Below, one piece after another: positions 9,194 to 19,828 of a DNA stretch of 64,000 bases. This DNA is from Acidobacteriota bacterium (lineage in GTDB: Bacteria; Acidobacteriota; Blastocatellia; RBC074). The translations under genes were made by a program, and so were the position numbers. The DNA is taken from the NCBI GenBank assembly GCA_016710075.1, contig JADJLO010000021.1, positions 62,001-126,000 on the forward strand, read 5' to 3'. Numbering within the stretch: position 1 is the first letter of the stretch; each line of letters begins with the position of its first letter. The notes beneath the pieces were generated by a model. The model made no database searches. It was not told where the DNA came from and was given only the letters and a program-made list of their open reading frames with translations.

Positions 9194-12091
9194 TCAACCC
9201 GTATTTCTCATACCTGAGGCGATTCCATTAATCGTCAGCAGAATGGCATATAAAAGTTTTTCGTGACTCGGCTTTTGCCCGGCTCTCCTCTTACGGGCGA
9301 GCAGTTCGACCTGAAGGTAGCTCATCGGATCGACGTAAGGATTGCGAACCGAAATCGATCTCTGAAGCACCGGCGATTTATCGAGCAGCCGCTTCTCGCG
9401 GAGTGATCTGCAAGATCACTCGGCATGTTCGCTGATACTCATCTTCGAGGATGGTGAAAATCCTTTGCCCGAGCCGTCGATCCGGTGTCCGATCGGCATA
9501 TCGGCGGGCAATCTGAAAATCGGCCTTGGCCAGGGTCATCTCTATGTTCGAGATAGTGCTGTGGAAGAAAGGCCAGGAATCATACATCTCGCGGAGTATT
9601 TTCAGATTCTTGCGCGGGGATTCGAGGATGAAATTTTCGAGAGAGCTGCCCACGGCGAGCCATCCCGGCAGCAGATGCCGGCTCTGTGTCCATCCGAAAA
9701 CCCATGGAATGGCGCGAAGATCATCGAGACTGCCCGAACCTTTTCTGCGTTTAGCCGGACGCGATCCGATGCGCAGAAACTGCAGTTCTTCGACCGGCGT
9801 TGCCTGTATGAAATAGTCGTAGAAGCCATCGGTCTCCCTGACGATTTTCCTGTAGCATTCAAAAGCCCGAGTGGAAATCTTCTCCATGATGGATTCCCAT
9901 TGAGCGGGATTTCTCTCTTTGTTAGTTTCAGCGCGGGGAAGGCTGGCTGCAATGACCGCGGCAGTCGTCAGTTCCAGGCTGCGGACTGCAATTTCAGGCA
10001 GACTGTATTTCGAAGAGACGACCTCTCCCTGTTCGGTGATCTTGATTCGCGATGCTACGGTACCGCAGGGCTGTGCGAGGATGGCCTCGTGGCTGGGGCC
10101 ACCTCCTCGCCCTACGGTTCCGCCGCGGCCATGGAACAGCCTCAATTCAAGGCCGGCATTTCGTGCCGCTTCCCAGAGTCGCTGCTGTGTCTTGTAAAGC
10201 TCCCAGCTTGAAGTGAGAATTCCTCCATCCTTGCTGCTGTCGGAGTAGCCGATCATGACTTCCTGCAGATTCCCCTGCGACTGGATCAACCGCCTGTACA
10301 CCGGAATATCGAAAAGCCTGGACATCACATCCGGGGCTCTCTGCAGGTCGCTTATGGTCTCGAACAATGGAGCCACCGCGATACCGGGACGATCATTGCC
10401 GGAACGCTTTTTTTCGCTGAAAATCGAGTCGGAGTCGATCAAACCCGCCTGTTTGGCCAGCACCAGAACTGCCAGCAGATCGCTGACATCACGGGTCATA
10501 CTGATGACGTAAGTTTTAATGACGCAGGGGCTGATCTCGTCGCCGATCCGGCGGATGACGCGAAAGACATTGAGTGTTTCAGTCGTCTCGGAGCTGAATT
10601 TGGCATCCGCACTCAGCAACGGTCTCGGAGTCAGCAGCTCACTGCTGAGCCAACTGATGCGCTCATCCTCCGTCATCCGGGAGTAGTCGCGCTCCATTCC
10701 GAGCGACCGGGTGATCTCTGTGAGCGCCGCCGTATGCCGCTCGCTGTGCTGGCGAATATCGAGGTCGCAAGATTCAGATCGAAGACGCAAACCTGATTCA
10801 TCCAGGCGATTGACCGAACGCGCGGCCAGTTCAGCAAGCCCATTGAGCAAACTGTCGCGGACGATCCTCAGCTCCTCCCATAGTTCCGAGCCGGAACGGT
10901 AAGCGCTGGCTTCGAGCGAATCGGATCTGGTGATCGCGGCGATGATCGGAAGCGCGGGTCGGATCGATATCAGCGAACTCGAAGATTCAATCTGCAGCGC
11001 CGCGGCCAGATCATGGTTTCGCGCAAGCGTGTTCTCGATTCTGTTGTATATGAATGAAAGCTTTTGCCGGTATGGCTCCTCCGGGTTCCTCTTGAGAATC
11101 TCTTCTGCATCCGCGGGCATCTCTCGAACATCCCGCGAGAGCGAATTTAAAAGTTCCTGTGAGGGCGCCGAGAACCGCGATGACTCACTCAGCCTGCGCG
11201 AAAGATCAGACACCGAGCGGAGATATTTTCTGAGGATCATCCGCTGCTGGAGCCTGACAGTCTCCCAGGTGATTTCAGGTGTGACGAACGGGTTTCCATC
11301 CCGGTCTCCTCCAACCCACGACCCGAACCGGATAGGCACTCGGCCGTCCTTCAATTTCACTCCGGGAAAGTATTCGCTCAACCTCGCCTCGATCTCTTCC
11401 ATCAGCACCGGCACAGTATCGAAAAGCGTGGTGTCGAAATAGAAGAGCGTATTGTTTACCTCATCGAGCACAGTCGTTTGAGTCTGCCTCACCTCATCGG
11501 TCTGCCAGATCGATTCGACTTCGGCGGCGAGTCGTTCCTGCAATTCATTCTTGCTGCGTTGCGGCAGGTTCTCCTCATCGAATGCCGTCAGCAGATCGGC
11601 TATGCGCCGGTGCTTTTCCAGCAGCGTCCGGCGCGCGGCTTCAGTCGGATGCGCCGTCATCACCGGCAGGATCTCAAGCCTGTCGATGACCACCTGCATC
11701 TCTTTTGCGGTCACACCCTGGAGACCCTTTAATGTGTCGGCAATCGATCCGCGCTGCGGTTGATTGGGAGTCTGCAGCTCGTAAAATCTTTTACGGCGGG
11801 TTCGATGATGCTGTTCGGCGATGTTGACCAGTTGGAAATAGACCGAAAACGCACGGATCAGTCCGATCGAATCATCCAGGCTCAGGGAATGAAGAAGTTT
11901 CCTGATCTCTTTTTCGGTAACAGGCGAATGATTGCTGCGGAGCTGCTTGCATAGATTGCGGACAATCTCTTCCGTCTCGAACAGTTTCTCGCCGCCAAGG
12001 CGTTTAAGCGTCTCTCCCAGCAGATCTCGAGCCTGCGGATATCGGCCTTCAGACTCGAGCTTCCCGTTTCAGTTGACTGCTTTCTACTCAT
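9194..12091 (-). CDS. ppc: Phosphoenolpyruvate carboxylase, two frameshifts
   Basis: Carboxylates PEP to oxaloacetate to refill the TCA cycle. Catalytic motifs are intact: VMTAHPTEAARR, GSWVGGDRDGNP, VMIGYSDSSKDGG, FHGRGGTVGRGGGP and GSRPAKR. The N-terminus starts at ATG 12091 (MSRKQSTETG) and needs a shift near 12035 to enter the frame of LLGETLKRLGGEKLFETEEI. Near 9400 another shift is needed to reach the C-terminus SPVLQRSISVRNPYVDPMS and the terminal GIASGMRNTG typical of PEPC, with stop at 9194-9196. About 965 residues when repaired. Both breaks are single bases in conserved sequence, so they are likely errors. Confidence 0.9.
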
Positions 12092-12115
12092 AGCCTGTTA
12101 TTGTTCCGGTTAAGC

Positions 12116-12144
12116 TTGTTGCAGGCAAGAGCCTGAATGATAAT
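12116..12144 (+). promoter_or_regulatory. Candidate sigma-70-type promoter for asparaginase
   Basis: TTGTTG and GATAAT are 17 bases apart, about 54 bases before the ATG at 12198. The spacer contains CAGGC-AAGA-GCCTG, an inverted repeat that could be a regulatory site. Based on matches to consensus only. Confidence 0.35.
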
Positions 12145-12197
12145 CACGAATTCATAAATTACTGAAGCTTGAATATTAATTGACACTGGTGGTGAAT

Positions 12198-13175
12198 ATG
12201 AAACCTCGTATTGCAACCTTTTTTACCGGCGGAACCATCTCGATGAGCATCGATCCATCTACTGGAGGGGCCGTTCCGGCGCTTTCAGGCGAGGAGATTA
12301 TTGCACGGGTTCCTGGTCTCGATCAGCTTGCCGATTTCGACCTCGTCAATTTTGCGCGTTGGCCCGGGCCTCACGTGACCCCCGGCAGGATGATGGATCT
12401 CGCCTCGGCCGTCAGGGAGAAACTAAAGGATGACGGCATCGCCGGCGCTGTCGTGACTCACGGGACCGATACTTTGGAAGAGACCGCCTACCTCCTCGAC
12501 CTGACTATCGATTCTGAAAAACCAGTCGTCTTCGTCGGCGCCATGCGCAACAGCTCCGAACTGAGCTGGGATGGTCCCGAAAATCTGCGCGCTGCTGTTC
12601 GAGTGGCAGTCGAGCCCGATGCGCGCGGCCATGGCGTAATCGTCGCTCTCAACAACCAGTTGATAGCCGCCGCCGAAGTTGTCAAGACTCACACCGAATC
12701 GACCGATACTTTCCAGAGCCGCGATTTCGGACCGCTCGGCTTTATCGACAAGGATCGCGTCATCGTCATGCGCCACCCGTTTCAGCGTGAATTCATCAAC
12801 ACCAGGAAGATCGAAGAACGGGTCGATGTCATCAAGATCTATGCCGGGGCCGATGGCCGCTTCATCAATTTTGCCGTCGATGACGGCGCAAAGGGCATCG
12901 TCATTGAAGGACTGGGACGCGGCAACGTTACCGTCGCGGCATTGCCTGCGATCGAACGCGCCATCGGTCTGGGAATTCCTGTGATCGTCACTTCCAGATG
13001 CTCGCGCGGCCGCGTACTCGATACCTACGGTTATGAGGGGGCAGGGAAGCAGTTGAAGAAGATGGGGGTATTTCTCGGAGGCATGCTGCCGAGCCACAAG
13101 GCCCGCATCAAACTCATGCTCCTGCTTGGCGCCGGTTACTCCAACGAACAGATCCGCGAGTCTTTCGAAAAATGA
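12198..13175 (+). CDS. L-asparaginase (type I/II amidohydrolase family)
   Basis: 325 residues. Hydrolyses asparagine to aspartate and ammonia. The first catalytic threonine is in TGGTIS near the N-terminus; the second signature is VVTHGTDTLEETAYLL. No signal peptide is seen from the ATG at 12198, so it is likely cytosolic. An upstream in-frame TTG at 12180 would add six residues. Divergent from ppc. The stop codon lies immediately before the left arm of a two-armed repeat. A related glutaminase or Glu-tRNA(Gln) amidotransferase GatD-like role is less likely at this length. Confidence 0.88.
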   Translation: MKPRIATFFTGGTISMSIDPSTGGAVPALSGEEIIARVPGLDQLADFDLVNFARWPGPHVTPGRMMDLASAVREKLKDDGIAGAVVTHGTDTLEETAYLLDLTIDSEKPVVFVGAMRNSSELSWDGPENLRAAVRVAVEPDARGHGVIVALNNQLIAAAEVVKTHTESTDTFQSRDFGPLGFIDKDRVIVMRHPFQREFINTRKIEERVDVIKIYAGADGRFINFAVDDGAKGIVIEGLGRGNVTVAALPAIERAIGLGIPVIVTSRCSRGRVLDTYGYEGAGKQLKKMGVFLGGMLPSHKARIKLMLLLGAGYSNEQIRESFEK

Positions 13176-13183
13176 AAAGAAAG

Positions 13184-13345
13184 ATAGATTACGAAACAGA
13201 CGGAATAAACGAAAAAAACGAAACTTTTCAGGCCGTCAATGTGCTTGATCAAACATTCCGGATATTCTGCATGTTCTGATCACCAACCTTAAAATTTCAA
13301 GCTCTTTTCGTTTGTTTCGTTTATTCCGTCTGTTTCGTGATCTGC
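13184..13345. repeat. Two-armed 9-bp-unit hairpin element
   Basis: Left arm 13184-13228 (GATTACGAAACAG, then ACGGAATAA and two more units). Right arm 13301-13345 is its inverted copy with only about two mismatches over 37 bases. The unusual ACGGAATAA unit is present in both arms. It fills the gap between the convergent asparaginase and lpxB genes. Confidence 0.88.
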
Positions 13346-13349
13346 CTTT

Positions 13350-14491
13350 TCACAGCATTTCGCAGATGATCTGAGCCGCGCGATCCGAAGCCCTCGATTC
13401 GCCGATTCGCTCTCTGACGACAGAGAGTTCACTGCGCATCCTCGCCAGTCTTTCCTTGTCGTCCAGAAGGCCGGTAATCTCCGCAGCCAGCCCGGGTCCG
13501 TTCAAATCGTCCTGCAAGAGTTCCGGGACGATCTCTTTCCCGGCAATCAGGTTGGGCATGCCTACAAACTCGACATTGATCAGAGGTCTGAAAATCCGCC
13601 AATTGAGTTGAGAAGCTCGGTAAGCGACGATCAAAGGCGTTCCGATGATCGCCGTCTCAAGCGTGGCCGTACCGCTGGCAACCACGGCCAGATCTGCCGA
13701 AGCCACGGCGTTGCATGTGTCGTTTTCGATGACGCTCAAATTGTGCAGCCCGGCGATATGTGCCTCGATTTCGCTTTTGTTGAAAGTCGAGGCGAGAGGG
13801 ATGATGAACTCAACATCGCGCCGGTTCTGATTGAGTATCCTGACGGCATCCATCATTGCCGGTAAAATGTATTTGATCTCGGAATGCCGGCTTCCCGGCA
13901 GAAGTGCGACCAGTGGTTTCTCTTTGTCGATGCCGTACCGCGCGCAGAACTGGTTTTTGTTTGTGGTCACTCTCACGCTGTCGAGCAGCGGATGACCGAC
14001 ATAATCGACCTTGACGCCGTTTTTCCGGTAATATTCCTCTTCGAACGGCAGAATGACCAGCATCTTTTCGATGTATCGTTTGATTGTGTTGATGCGGTAG
14101 CCTCGCCAGGCCCAGATCTGCGGGCTGATGTAGTAGACGATTCTGTGGCCGTCGCGGCTCAGTCTTTTTGCCAGTCGCAGGTTGAATTCGGGCCAGTCGA
14201 TCAAAACGACTAGATCCGGCTTTCTCTTCCGGGCCGCTTCGCGGAGTCTTCTGAATACGCGCAGGAATTTCGGCAGGGCTCTCGCAACTTCGAGAGCTCC
14301 CATAATTGCCACCTCGCGCGCGTCAACCAGCGTCTCCACGCCACGAGACCGCATCTCATCGCCTCCCGATCCGAAGATTTCGAAATCCAGATCTGGGCGC
14401 GCGGCCCGCAGGGCTGCTGCCAGATTCGCCCCGTGCTTGTCGCCCGAAGCTTCACCGCCACCAGCATGATCTTCACCCTGCCACTGCTCAT
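13350..14491 (-). CDS. lpxB: Lipid-A-disaccharide synthase, one frameshift
   Basis: GT19 glycosyltransferase that joins UDP-diacylglucosamine and lipid X in lipid A synthesis at the inner membrane. The N-terminus KIMLVA is in one frame and the following GEASGDKHGANLAAALR in another; one G is missing from a GG(G)TGAA stretch near 14457. Later motifs: YYISPQIWAWR, VGHPLLDSV, LLPGSRHSEI and ASGTATLETAIIGTP, all typical. About 380 residues when repaired. ATG at 14491 is 3 bases after the GDT1-family stop, so the two are co-transcribed. Proof that the organism makes lipid A. Confidence 0.92.
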
Positions 14492-14494
14492 CGG

Positions 14495-14767
14495 CTATAT
14501 CTTCCCCCAGAGCATCAATGCGCCTATCAGAATGAAGGCCGCGGCGGCAATCTTGTGCAGTATTTCCGGGTTGATGAAATCTGACAAGACATTGCCGAGG
14601 GATACTCCAATCAACGAAACCAGCGCCAGCGCCAGCGCCGCACCGAAAAAGACGGCTACCGGCTGCTTTGTCTGTGCCGCCAGGGTGATCGCCGCCAACT
14701 GGGTCTTGTCACCTATCTCCGCTATAAATATGAGCCCGAAAGTGGTCAGAAAAGTTTTAAAGTTCAT
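14495..14767 (-). CDS. TMEM165/GDT1 family (UPF0016) cation transporter, single-repeat
   Basis: 90 residues with three hydrophobic segments. The family signature E-x-G-D-K-[TS] is present as EIGDKTQ. Eukaryotic and long bacterial members have two such repeats; this is a one-repeat form that would need to pair. Members export Mn2+ or exchange Ca2+/Mn2+ for protons. It lies between lpxL and lpxB in a tight operon (14 bases after lpxL, 3 before lpxB), which may link metal supply to glycosyltransferases, though this is inference. Confidence 0.85.
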   Translation of the reverse strand: MNFKTFLTTFGLIFIAEIGDKTQLAAITLAAQTKQPVAVFFGAALALALVSLIGVSLGNVLSDFINPEILHKIAAAAFILIGALMLWGKI

Positions 14768-14781
14768 CAGTCACCTGTTTC

Positions 14782-15759
14782 TCAATAAAGTTCGGATTCT
14801 CCCGTTGGTCTCGTTCTCCACCTGCGATGGATCCACAACCATTGATCCGGATGGCGTCTGATCACCGATTCCAGGGTTTTGGCGTATACGGCAGTGTTCG
14901 CCGCCACATCCTCTTTCTGATTTCCCGTGTCGATCGTTTCGATCGGTCTTTCAAAATGGAGTCGATGAATCTTTTCCACCTCATCCCAGATCAGATAACC
15001 GGGCAGGACAACTGCGCCGGTCCGCATCGCCAGCGTGGCAACACCCGCCGTGGTGCAGGCTTCAATTCCAAAGAAGTCACAAAAGACTCCCTCTTCCCGC
15101 GAAGCATTGAGATCGGCAAGGATTCCAATCACACCACCCTGCTTGAGGGTCCGGACAACTTCTCGCACCGAATTTTTCTTGTCGATGCTGCGGTTGCCGA
15201 ATCTCGATCGGTAGCTCTCGGCCAGCCTCTCCAGCAAAGGGTTATCAACCCTCCGCGCCAGAAACGACATCGGATAACCATAAATCGAATGCGCGAAGAC
15301 CGAGAGCTCCCACGCGCCGATATGCCCTGTCAACAGAATCACTCCCCGCCCTCGCCCCGCTGCTTCAAGATAATTTTCAAGCCCGACATACGTGACGATC
15401 GATGAAATGTTCTCCCGGTTGAGCCGCGGGAACCGGCTGACTTCGCCCAACAGCCTCCCCAGATTCCTGAACACTCCTCGCCTGATACGCTCTCGCTCAC
15501 TCTCGTCAAGCTCCGGCATCGCCATCTTCAGATTCTTCTCGGCATTCCGTCGCAGATGTGGAAGCAACGCATGCCCTATCGCGCCAATCACTTTACCAGT
15601 CGCCAACGCCAGAGCCCGCGGAAGCGCCCCCACCCCTTTCAAAATAACCCAGGCTACCCAGTACTCCACATTACTGCGCACCACTCCGTGCCGCCGCATC
15701 AGCTCGCGGATCTCTTCTTTGCCTCGCTCCCGTCTTTCACTCGTCGCCCGTTGGTTCAA
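14782..15759 (-). CDS. LpxL/HtrB-type lysophospholipid (lipid A) acyltransferase
   Basis: 325 residues. Transfers a secondary acyl chain to lipid A at the inner membrane. The catalytic HxxxxE motif appears as HIGAWE within GRGVILLTGHIGAWELSV, and the N-terminal part has a hydrophobic stretch and SYRSRFGNRSI. DLNASREEGVFCDFFG matches the family's substrate-binding block. The frame opens with TTG at 15759, with GAGGAG about 10-14 bases upstream; an ATG at 15699 is an alternative. First gene of the lpxL-GDT1-lpxB operon; divergent from the TetR gene. Confidence 0.88.
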   Translation of the reverse strand: MNQRATSERRERGKEEIRELMRRHGVVRSNVEYWVAWVILKGVGALPRALALATGKVIGAIGHALLPHLRRNAEKNLKMAMPELDESERERIRRGVFRNLGRLLGEVSRFPRLNRENISSIVTYVGLENYLEAAGRGRGVILLTGHIGAWELSVFAHSIYGYPMSFLARRVDNPLLERLAESYRSRFGNRSIDKKNSVREVVRTLKQGGVIGILADLNASREEGVFCDFFGIEACTTAGVATLAMRTGAVVLPGYLIWDEVEKIHRLHFERPIETIDTGNQKEDVAANTAVYAKTLESVIRRHPDQWLWIHRRWRTRPTGESELY

Positions 15760-15877
15760 TGTGTCTGCTTCATCTCCTCATTCAATCCTGTTTGACTTTT
15801 TCATTAATCACGCTGCCAAGTCCAATGTCAATTTCCCGAGCTTCCATTCAGAAATCACTTGAGCCTGTGTCAATATA

Positions 15878-15892
15878 CTTAACACCGTTAAG
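15878..15892. promoter_or_regulatory. Operator: CTTAAC-N3-GTTAAG
   Basis: A perfect 15-base dyad, CTTAACACCGTTAAG, 4 bases before the probable tetR start. The same CTTAAC-N3-GTTAAG dyad recurs downstream of tetR, upstream of the permease gene. Very likely the binding site of the adjacent TetR protein, implying autoregulation. Confidence 0.75.
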
Positions 15893-15896
15893 TGCA

Positions 15897-16516
15897 TTGA
15901 AGGACGTTAAGAGGCGGAAAGAGAAAAAGAGAATCTGAGAGCGGAGATCCTCGATGCCGCGCGGGAGCTGTTTGTCGAGGAAGGGTATGAGAATGTCTCG
16001 ATGCGGAAGATCGCCGAAAAGATCGAATATTCTCCGACGACGATCTATCTCTATTTCAAGGACAAATCCGACCTGCTGGTGCAGATCTGCGAGGAGACAT
16101 TTGCCGGCTTGGCGAAGAAACTTGAGGCGATAGATGCAAAATACGACGATCCGTTCGAGGGATTGAAGGAAGGATGTCGCGCATATATCAATTTCGCGTT
16201 GAAGCATCCGAACCATTACAAGGTTGTTTTCATCATGATGCCTCAGGAGGAAGCTGATGCCGGCCAGTATGAGTATGTCGGCTCGATGGGCGATAAGGCA
16301 TTCAGCTACCTGCGCGAAAATGTCGCCAATTGCATTAAGCAGAACAAAAAGAGCAGGGTCGACGTAGTCGACGTAGATGTTGCAAGTCAGGTCATCTGGG
16401 CCGCGCTGCACGGTTTGACTTCATTGCTCATTACACACAAGGATTTCCCATGGGCTTCGCGCGAAAAACTGATCGGTCAGATGATCGATATGATTATCAG
16501 GACTGTTCAGGAATAG
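15897..16516 (+). CDS. TetR/AcrR family transcriptional regulator, one frameshift
   Basis: The helix-turn-helix region reads ILDAARELFVEEGYENVSM followed by RKIAEKIEYSPTTIYLYF, typical of TetR N-termini; the rest is a ligand-binding helical domain with no identifiable ligand. A basic leader (KDVKRRKEK) lies in another frame beginning with TTG at 15897 and joins if one A is added to the AAAAA run near 15926. About 206 residues when repaired. Without repair the first ATG in frame is at 16001, which would delete half the DNA-binding domain. Operators flank the gene on both sides. Confidence 0.82.
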
Positions 16517-16545
16517 CCGCACGCTCAAAATTTTTTGCATTCGTG

Positions 16546-16596
16546 CTTAACAATGTTAAGTCTAGAATTAACGTTAAGCGCAATTTTAGTGTTAAG
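16546..16596. promoter_or_regulatory. Operator cluster upstream of the permease operon
   Basis: CTTAACAATGTTAAG at 16546-16560 repeats the dyad found before tetR. TTAACGTTAA at 16568-16577 is a second palindrome of the same half-sites without spacer, and GTTAAG follows near 16591-16596. Multiple half-sites suggest cooperative repression of the downstream operon. Confidence 0.7.
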
Positions 16597-16622
16597 AATC
16601 GGGCGGACAAGAGGAGGTGAGC

Positions 16623-17726
16623 ATGCCATCGCTGGCGATAAAGAATCTTTTTCATGACAGGGTGAGGCTGGTGGTAACGCTGGTGGGGTCGTGGTGTTGA
16701 CATCGATTCAGATGGGGTTATTTTTCGGGTTTATGAGGGCGACGTCGGATTTGATCGATCATTCGAGTGCGGATTTATGGATCATCTCGGAGGGGGTGAC
16801 GCATTTGGAGACTGGGGTTCCGTTCACGGAGGAGAAGCTCTACAAGGTCTCGGGGATTCCGGGAGTGGAGAGTGTTGAGAAGCAGTTCGTGGGATTCGGG
16901 CAGTGGAAGAAGCCGAATGGAGCTGAAGAAGGCATTTTGCTGGTGGGGTTCAATCTGGACAATCCGATTGGAGGGCCGTGGAACATCACGGCGGGAAGTA
17001 TTGAAAGTCTGAAAACTCCTGACGCGGTGATGGTGGATGAGCTTTATTTGAAGAAGCTGGGGGTGACGGGACTGGGGCAGGTGGTGGAGATACGGGGGCG
17101 GCGGGCGAGGGTGGTGGGATACACGAAGGGGATCCGCACGTTTACGACGTCTCCGCCGGTTTTCACTCGTTCAAGAACGCGCAGAATTATGGGGATCAGG
17201 GAGAACGAGTCGATGTACTGCTGCTAAAGGCTGTGCGGGTGTAGATCTTCAGCGATTGAAGACGGAGGTGCGTTCGCGCGTCCCGGATATTGATGTTTAT
17301 ACAAAGCGAGCTGAGCCGCAAGCAGGCATTCTACTGATGTTCGGAACGGGCGCCGGGGTGACGGTTCTAATCGGGGCACCGCTGGGTCTGCTGGTGGGAG
17401 TGGTGGTTGTCGCGCAGACGATATATGCGTCGACGATGGAGCATATCCGCGAGTACGGCACCTTGAAGGCGATGGGAGCCTCGAACGGGTATATTTATAT
17501 GGTGATCATCAAGCAGTCAGTGGTCAGCGGACTGATCGGTTATGCGGTCGGGATGGCGATCAGCCTGACCGTTTCGCAAATGAGTCTCAAGGGGACGACG
17601 GCAATCATTCTTTCGTGGCCGCTGGTCGCGGCCCTGCTTTGTCTGACTGTGCTGATGTGCGCCGGAGCTTCAATCGTTTCGATAAACAGGGTGACAAGGA
17701 TCGATCCGGCGATGGTATTTAAATAA
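16623..17726 (+). CDS. DevC/FtsX-type ABC transporter permease, three to five frameshifts
   Basis: The N-terminus (MPSLAIKNLFHDRVRLVVT), the periplasmic part (FVGFGQWKKPNGAEEG) and the C-terminal membrane part (QTIYASTMEHIREYGTLKAM) match DevC-like permeases of DevBCA exporters. ATG at 16623 follows GAGGAGGTGA. The frame breaks near 16690 (one G missing), 17166 and 17232, and probably at a compensating pair near 17305 and 17336, where ELSRKQAFY is read in the alternative frame. No DevA ATPase or DevB adaptor is adjacent. The break density is the highest of any gene here and it lies near the homopolymer block, so poor local sequence is the likeliest cause. Confidence 0.75.
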
Positions 17727-17745
17727 TCAATATGGAGGAAGAGCG

Positions 17746-18178
17746 ATGAAGATGAGTCCCGAGGGTTTGTTTTCGATAACGAATATGCTGGCGATGGCGG
17801 GCTGGCTGCTGTTGATCTTTATGCCGCGATGGAGATGGACGTCGCGGCTGGTCATCTCGGGAGTGATCCCGATGATGCTGGCGGCAGTTTATCTGGTGCT
17901 GATAGTGACGACGTTCGGCAGGTCCGAGGGAGGGTTCGGCTCGCTGGCCGGCGTAGCTCAGTTGTTTCAGAAACCACTGGGTGCTGCTGGCCGGTTGGGT
18001 GCACTACCTTGCATTCGATCTCTTTGTTGGAAGTTGGGAGGTAAAGGATGCGCAGCAGCTTTCGATCCCGCATCTGCTGGTTGTTCCGTGTCTGGCGCTG
18101 ACATTCTTTCTGGGCCCGATCGGATTTCTGGCATACATGCTTGTTTCATTTAAATACCGGAGGGCTGAAGGAAAATGA
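17746..18178 (+). CDS. ABA4-like (DUF4281) membrane protein, one frameshift
   Basis: About 144 residues and four hydrophobic segments. FSITNMLAMAGWLLLIFMPR, SEGGFGSLAGVAQLF and VHYLAFDLFVGSWEVKDAQ match the ABA4-like family, named from plant neoxanthin synthesis but of unknown function in most bacteria. The frame shifts near 17978. ATG at 17746 follows GGAGGAAGAG. Its stop overlaps the start of the next gene by the ATGA arrangement, so they are translationally coupled; both lie downstream of the TetR operators. Confidence 0.78.
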
Positions 18179-18968
18179 AGAACCCGAAGATTCTGTGGGA
18201 AGCACTCGTCAGGCGCAACCGGCTGCTGGCCTTCGCCGGATTGATCATGTTGCTGCTGTTTCTGATTCTGGCTGTCGTTTCGCTCTTCGATTCGACGACG
18301 ATCCTGGGAATTAATCGCTGGATCAAGCCGATGAAATTCTCGATTTCGATCGCGGTCTATCTTTGGACCATCGCCTGGCTGGCGGGCTATCTGGAAGACA
18401 GAGCCAGGGAGATTCGATACATCAGCCTGGGTCTGATCATCACAATGATTTCTGAGATCGTTCCGATTGTCGGACAGGCTGCGAGAGGCAGGCTCTCTCA
18501 TTTCAATATTTCTTCGCCTTTCGACGGTGCGGTCTTTTCTTTCATGAGGGAATCATGATCGCGCTCAATACATTGCTCAATATTTACCTGCTGGTGCTCT
18601 TTTTCAGATCGAAGACAGGTTTGTCGCCGGCACTGCTTTGGGGCATCAGGATCGGGCTGCTGCTGTTTATCATCTTCAGCGCTGAGGGCGCGTTGATGGC
18701 ATCCTGGCTGACTCACAGCGTCGGGGTGAGTGATGGCGGTCCGGGATTGCCGTTCGTCAACTGGAGCACGCGCGGAGGCGACCTGCGCGCGGCTCATTTC
18801 TTTGGAATTCATGCATTGCAGGCGCTGCCGGTGGCAGCGGCTTTCTTCGACAGGATCGGCTCAAGGCCTGTGATCTGGACTGCTCTTTTCGGCGCCGGTT
18901 ATGCCGCCATCGCAGCGGCTCTGTTTCTTCAGGCAATGTTGGGCATACCATTGATTGCCTTGAAATAA
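18175..18968 (+). CDS. Conserved multi-pass membrane protein, one frameshift
   Basis: About 264 residues with roughly seven hydrophobic segments once two frames are joined near 18550. FDSTTILGINRWIKPMKFSI and GGDLRAAHFFGIHALQALP are striking conserved-looking loops, and the second has several charged residues and two histidines. I do not recognise a characterised family. It is coupled to the ABA4-like gene by an ATGA overlap, which suggests a shared membrane function. The break (reading FMRES then stop in one frame, MIALNTLLN in the next) is a simple indel. Confidence 0.65.
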
Positions 18969-19010
18969 AAAAATAATTGCCTGTGATCAGGCAGGAGAAG
19001 GAAAATAATA

Positions 19011-19727
<717 letters not shown>

Positions 19728-19828
19728 CGAATTATTTGATTATCTCGGGGGCAGCGGGCTGGCGCCCACCAGAACAGGTCGGGGCGGAACAAAAAGCGGG
19801 TCAGCCATAGAAAGCTGAATACTGAGGA

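Noticed and set aside
13184..13345. CRISPR array
   Set aside because: Tandem units are only 9 bases with no spacers, and the two arms are inverted.
16623..17726. Programmed ribosomal frameshifting in the DevC-like permease
   Set aside because: Several shifts in different contexts and directions in one gene, alongside similar breaks in many other genes, fit sequence error better.
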